A stretch of DNA of 42,086 bases from JBGTNQ01 sp038212375 (GTDB lineage: Bacteria; Patescibacteriota; Minisyncoccia; Phycocordibacterales; Zambryskibacteraceae), in assembly GCA_038212375.1 (NCBI GenBank), contig JBBQUO010000004.1, positions 1-42,086 of the forward strand, read 5' to 3'. Position numbers and translations under genes: made by a program. The notes under the pieces are model-generated. The model was not told the DNA's origin. It searched no databases and saw only the letters and a list, made by a program, of their open reading frames with translations. Positions 39,158 through 42,086 of this stretch are shown in pieces. How positions within the stretch are numbered: the first letter of the stretch is position 1; every line of letters starts with the position of its first letter.

Positions 39158-40189
39158 TTAGCTCTTACGTTTACACACCATTATCTTTGCTTTCAAATAT
39201 GCGTTTACTGATGTCACAAACTGAAGCTCTAAGCTTTTTATTATAGTAAAACGGGATTGAGATAGTAGGCTTTCAAGTGTATGGTACTGGCTCGTATAAA
39301 CAGCGAGGACGCCGTCTTTTGCAAGTGCACCTTCACAGTATCTGATAAAAGCTTGATACAAAAGTTCAAGATCTTCATCTTTTGATATCAACATACCGAA
39401 CGGGAGATCTGAAGTGATGCGGTCGAAAGTACCAAAATTTGGCTTATTGAATATGTCTGCTTCTTTTACTGTTACCTTCGTCAGCAATCCCGCTTTCTGA
39501 ATATTTTGGATTGATAGCGAAATATGACGCTTGTCGTTATCGAATCCTAGAACGTTCTTTAGGTTTGAATACGATTGAACTGCCTCTATCATAAGAGTAC
39601 CGCTTCCAGAAAAAATATTGAGATATGAGGTGGCGGTATCGAGAGCGCACAAAGAGTTCATCGCGTAAGCGATAGTAGGATCCATAGCTCCGCTCATATG
39701 ACTCACTTTGTAATCGCGGAGAGAAAGAGGTCTCGGAGTAATCTGCGTTCCGATTTCCCACACATCATCACTTTTAATAATATGAATCTTTAAGTCTGCT
39801 TCTTCGCGCTCAACAAGAGAGTACGTATCAGCGACATATCGAGCGATCGATCTGACCTCCTCAGAGTCTGACCCGGCACACCGTATCGAAAAACTTTTAA
39901 AGGCGTCTTTTTGACCTTCAAGTACTATACCTAGTATGTCCCCAAGAATCGATTTGTGATTTGCAATATACGACGGATTGTAGATTGCACTTTTTGAAAC
40001 TAGGTATGCACGCGCAACACTTCGAAGCTTACGAGCACTCTCGAGAGCATCGATCCCGTACTCAACATAGATTGATTCATTCCCTTCACTCATAATGTGA
40101 AAACAAGGATACGCATCAATCTCATTACGCACCATTGGGGTCAATCCTACTATGAAAGAGAGTTTGATAGTTTTTTCTAAATTTCTCAT
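39158..40189 (-). CDS. THUMP-type RNA methyltransferase (TrmN/RlmL-like)
   Basis: 343 residues. The N-terminal half (about 1-165) is a divergent THUMP-like region. The C-terminal half is a Rossmann-fold SAM methyltransferase: SLRDYKVSHMSGAMDPTIAYAMN, the SAM motif LNIFSGSGTLMIEAV, an acidic VLGFDNDKRHI, and the catalytic DLPFGM motif typical of the family making m2G in tRNA or 23S rRNA (TrmN, RlmL, Trm14). The substrate cannot be told apart from sequence. Cytoplasmic. A TATACT lies 24 nt upstream of the ATG. Confidence 0.88.
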   Translation of the reverse strand: MRNLEKTIKLSFIVGLTPMVRNEIDAYPCFHIMSEGNESIYVEYGIDALESARKLRSVARAYLVSKSAIYNPSYIANHKSILGDILGIVLEGQKDAFKSFSIRCAGSDSEEVRSIARYVADTYSLVEREEADLKIHIIKSDDVWEIGTQITPRPLSLRDYKVSHMSGAMDPTIAYAMNSLCALDTATSYLNIFSGSGTLMIEAVQSYSNLKNVLGFDNDKRHISLSIQNIQKAGLLTKVTVKEADIFNKPNFGTFDRITSDLPFGMLISKDEDLELLYQAFIRYCEGALAKDGVLAVYTSQYHTLESLLSQSRFTIIKSLELQFVTSVNAYLKAKIMVCKRKS

Positions 40190-40229
40190 AGTGAGCCTAG
40201 TTGCAATGTCAGTATATAGGTAACTATAT

Positions 40230-40724
40230 CTATATCAAATCTTTGTATTTTTCTAAAAATACAGGTAGTTGTGAGTGAAGTGGTGAAGGAAGTGAATTTA
40301 GTCGAAACCAACCAATATCATCAAATTTATCTGGTTCTCCAATTGCAACTTTTTGTCGGTCTACTTCAACAAGAAAATCAAGAGCCACCCAATGAGTTTT
40401 CTTACCATCATGTTCGCGATGCACATCCCTATAGCCTAAAAAATCGAATGTTATAACGTCTACACAATACTCTTCAAGAATTTCTTTCCGAAGTGTTTCT
40501 TCTACCGTATCTCCGAACTCAAGTTTCCCTGCACCATTGTCCCAAGTCTCATGCTCGTCTCTACAGCTCATACTTCTTTTTGCCAGGACAAAGTTGCCAT
40601 TCCCATCATGGCAGAGGTATACAACAGAAATATTTGTATTGTCTTCTCTATAATTCACAGATAAATGATATCTACTTAAAGAATAAAAACAATGAATCTC
40701 TTGATATATTGATTTTACGAGCAA
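40230..40724 (-). CDS. Nudix hydrolase, uncertain start
   Basis: 164 residues in the longest reading. The Nudix box is GKLEFGDTVEETLRKEILEEYCVDV, near GX5EX7REUXEEXGU but with Asp for the first Glu and Lys for the usual Arg before the Glu; the downstream EE pair is intact. ISVVYLCHDGNGNFVLAKRS begins the fold and WVALDFLVEV follows. The only start in frame is TTG at 40724, inside the T-run of the terminator ahead of it, with no ATG or GTG before the domain. The N-terminus is therefore unsettled, and promoter and start may both lie in the hairpin. Confidence 0.75.
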   Translation of the reverse strand: MLVKSIYQEIHCFYSLSRYHLSVNYREDNTNISVVYLCHDGNGNFVLAKRSMSCRDEHETWDNGAGKLEFGDTVEETLRKEILEEYCVDVITFDFLGYRDVHREHDGKKTHWVALDFLVEVDRQKVAIGEPDKFDDIGWFRLNSLPSPLHSQLPVFLEKYKDLI

Positions 40725-40761
40725 AAAAGCACCCTCTGTTCGTTGTTACGAACAGAGGGTG
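40722..40761 (-). terminator. Terminator hairpin overlapping the Nudix start
   Basis: A perfect 14-bp stem (40730-40743 with 40748-40761), loop TGTT/AACA, followed on the minus strand by CTTTTTTGC. It ends transcription from the region above 40776. Confidence 0.8.
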
Positions 40762-40775
40762 TATAGGTGCACAGC

Positions 40776-40937
40776 TCAGCTAATCTTGCTGCAAAGCTGC
40801 ATCTTCTGCATCAGTTCTACGTGCTTGCTCATCGAGTTGTTCATGAGCCCTGCTTCAGCTTCTGTGTAACTTTTCAGCCAACTGTCGTCAAGGAATATCT
40901 GGATTCTTTCCACTTCAATGATGCAAGCGGGAACCAT
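40776..40937 (-). CDS. Doubtful 53-aa ORF
   Basis: Opens with MVPACIIEVERIQIFLDDSW and ends QKMQLCSKIS. A terminator follows 15 nt after its stop, which gives modest support. No family and no promoter seen. The longer TTG reading adds ten residues. May be a remnant of a larger protein. Confidence 0.35.
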   Translation of the reverse strand: MVPACIIEVERIQIFLDDSWLKSYTEAEAGLMNNSMSKHVELMQKMQLCSKIS

Positions 40938-40951
40938 CAATCTTCTAAGTA

Positions 40952-41086
40952 ATGCACGGTCGCCCAAAACCTGTTAAAGCCGTCCGAATACATTTTGACG
41001 AGTACCTGTTTCGGTATGAGCCTAAAACGAGTTCCAAGGCAAACGAATGCGTCCACAATCTGCGAACCATCCGCTTACTCGATTGA
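40952..41086 (+). CDS. Doubtful 44-aa ORF, possible transposase remnant
   Basis: Reads MHGRPKPVKAVRIHFDEYLF and ends LRTIRLLD. Higher GC than its surroundings. The EYLFRYE text resembles the C-terminus of some transposases of the ISXO2/IS1595 type, but the match is weak. No expression signals seen. Confidence 0.25.
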   Translation: MHGRPKPVKAVRIHFDEYLFRYEPKTSSKANECVHNLRTIRLLD

Positions 41087-41133
41087 TATTCTAAACAAAA
41101 AATATTCCGCAGTTTTTAGTTTATAATTTCTCA

Positions 41134-41262
41134 TTAGATTAAATTGATATATTTTACGGAAAGAAAAATCCCGCCTATGCTAGTTTCCAAGCTAGTTTGT
41201 GCGTCAGCTACATCACTGGTAGCCTTTTCTACTGCTCTTTTTGCTTGATCTACATCACTCAT
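41134..41262 (-). CDS. Possible 42-aa small protein
   Basis: MSDVDQAKRAVEKATSDVAD opens an amphipathic helix with Ala/Asp heptads, then a short hydrophobic GGIFLSVKYINLI end. ATG start, TAA stop, no clear promoter or Shine-Dalgarno. Could be a real short coil-plus-membrane-end peptide or the remnant of a longer gene. Confidence 0.4.
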   Translation of the reverse strand: MSDVDQAKRAVEKATSDVADAQTSLETSIGGIFLSVKYINLI

Positions 41263-41369
41263 AAAATAAGATTTTTAATTTAATAACTACTTGCTACACC
41301 ACAATGGTAACAGAACTTGGGTTTTGGCACTAACTTACAGTTTTGGTAAGGTTCTATCAATGTGTAAGG

Positions 41370-41708
41370 TTATTGCAGCTTCTTCCATTCACCCGTCCCT
41401 TCATCAAATTCAGCTATTCGACCCCCTCCATCGTAAGGCACTTCATCTCTATAGTAAACGATATCAATACCCGTTACTATTGTACTATTTTGGTTAGAGT
41501 GTCTACCCTTTCTCATGTACTCATACTGGATTACTTCACCAGGATTTTCTCCCTCCACCGCAACCTCCAAGAGATACAAGCCTTTTTCGTCTGACAACTC
41601 TTTCACGAAAACTGCTCCTTCTATGTATTGCTCTATTACTTCGAGTACTTCCTGTTTCGTTGGTATTTTCTCGGTTTTTGTTTCAAATGAATTTTCTTGG
41701 TTTTCCAT
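41370..41708 (-). CDS. Unknown 112-aa acidic protein
   Basis: A soluble acidic product: helical, Glu/Lys-rich N-terminus (IPTKQEVLEVIEQYIEGAVF), then strands such as GLYLLEVAVEGENPGEVIQYEY, VTGIDIVYYRDEVPYDGGGRIAEF and a final WKKLQ. The layout of helix plus five-strand sheet is regular, so a folded domain is likely, but I do not recognise the family. Driven by a consensus TATAAT 6 nt before the ATG. Confidence 0.75.
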   Translation of the reverse strand: MENQENSFETKTEKIPTKQEVLEVIEQYIEGAVFVKELSDEKGLYLLEVAVEGENPGEVIQYEYMRKGRHSNQNSTIVTGIDIVYYRDEVPYDGGGRIAEFDEGTGEWKKLQ

Positions 41709-41714
41709 TTTTTG

Positions 41715-41723
41715 ATTATATCA
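41715..41723 (-). promoter_or_regulatory. Leaderless extended -10 promoter
   Basis: TGA then consensus TATAAT (41715-41720), 6 nt, then ATG at 41708. Confidence 0.7.
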
Positions 41724-41763
41724 TTCAAAACCGCCTCATACGAAGTTAGAACTTTCTTGCAAG

Positions 41764-41796
41764 AAAAAAACGCATCAACCATATGATTTATGCGTC
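41764..41796 (-). terminator. Terminator of the interrupted gene at the window end
   Basis: ACGCAT pairs with ATGCGT across 14 nt, followed by a seven-base T-run on the minus strand. Confidence 0.65.
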
Positions 41797-41813
41797 GGAT
41801 TCCCTGTTTGAGT

Positions 41814-42086
41814 TTATCTAACAGCTAGTAGTATTTTTTGGAACTTTGGCTGATACCACTCCTCCTTCCAACCTTTACTTGTCATGCGTCTGAAGTATGC
41901 TGTGTCTCCTGAACAAAATCCGAACTTTTTTCCAACAAAATCCTGATGTGGAATGATGCGCGCCTCGTCCGCTCCCTGCGGTCGCGGGGCAAAACCCAAA
42001 AATTTTCCTTCCTTTCTTATTTCTTTCGGCTGAAGATCCGCTATGAGGAAAAGTCAAGCATTTCGGTAGACAGTTTTGTACTTCAT
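41814..42086 (-). pseudogene. Interrupted small gene with a GC-rich patch
   Basis: A reading from an ATG at 42086 gives MKYKTVYRNA, then TGA at 42054-42056, then continues in the same frame through ADLQPKEIRKEGKFLGFAP and a proline-rich stretch to FCSGDTAYFRRMTSKGWKEE and the stop at 41814. A terminator follows, so a minus-strand transcript probably ends here. TGA ends other genes in this window, so it should stop here too. Either the gene is broken, the coding part begins later at a non-ATG codon, or more sequence beyond the window matters. No family recognised. Confidence 0.35.

Noticed and set aside
17132..42056. Recoding of TGA as Gly (genetic code 25), suggested by the in-frame TGA at 42054-42056
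   Set aside because: TGA ends TspO in an ATGA overlap, the 151-aa gene just before a terminator, and the 47-aa ORF, so it is used as a stop.
1..42086. CRISPR array, tRNA, rRNA or intact insertion sequence
   Set aside because: No regularly spaced direct repeats, no cloverleaf or T-loop pattern and no intact transposase were found by eye; weak or diverged RNA genes could be missed.

Overview
The window (about 40% GC by eye) looks like a chromosome segment of a Candidatus Patescibacteria (CPR) bacterium, most likely of the Parcubacteria group. This is inferred from the gene content: many short single-anchor surface proteins, a CxxC-x17-CxxC zinc protein, DUF6671, Lmo0937-type mini membrane proteins, tiny Lys-rich proteins, few Shine-Dalgarno sequences and very tight packing. 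TGA acts as an ordinary stop (for example before the terminator at 22529-22566), so the code-25 lineages (Gracilibacteria, Absconditabacteria) are unlikely. No rRNA, tRNA, CRISPR array or intact insertion sequence was seen.

Layout. 1-2.9 kb: an operon with the C-terminus of a dockerin protein followed by two membrane-anchored cohesin proteins, a putative surface docking system. 3-6.4 kb: a minus-strand redox operon (membrane thioredoxin, DipZ-like CcdA-thioredoxin fusion, MsrA, MsrB). 6.4-8.6 kb: an autoregulated XRE regulator with a membrane partner, a YvlD-like protein and a YibE/F protein. 8.7-11.2 kb: a plus-strand operon of DedA, GT4 and GT2. 11.3-16.4 kb: surface proteins plus an extracytosolic flavin electron-transfer cassette (FMN-binding protein, ApbE, NqrB/RnfD-ferredoxin reductase fusion). 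16.5-21.8 kb: PAP2, a short TspO, a pyrophosphohydrolase interrupted by an in-frame TAA, anchored proteins, Lmo0937, cyclophilin, a slipin and a SOUL protein. 22-29.3 kb: small unknown genes with classical signals, YgjP-like protease, TIGR01777 epimerase, lysozyme-like protein, LemA/TPM pair, zinc-finger protein and photolyase. 29.3-38 kb: small membrane proteins, GIY-YIG, ABC-F, DUF6671, MFS exporter, anchored TIM-barrel-like protein and CxxC zinc protein. 38-42 kb: sugar transferase, THUMP-type methyltransferase, Nudix, and a tail of remnants and small ORFs with a GC-rich patch.

How the genes fit together. Much of the content concerns the cell envelope: docking proteins, glycosyl and sugar transferases, lipid handling (DedA, PAP2) and several anchored exoproteins. 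Two independent systems could move reducing equivalents outward: the DipZ/thioredoxin route and the FMN/NqrB-FNR route. Beside them are oxidant and light-damage defences (MsrA/B, photolyase, SOUL, TspO).

Expression signals are striking. At least eleven genes have a -10 hexamer, usually with an extended TGn, ending 6-7 nt before the ATG, which predicts leaderless mRNAs. Three isolated unknown genes instead have Shine-Dalgarno leaders and strong terminators. At several junctions a palindrome or terminator physically overlaps the next gene's promoter.
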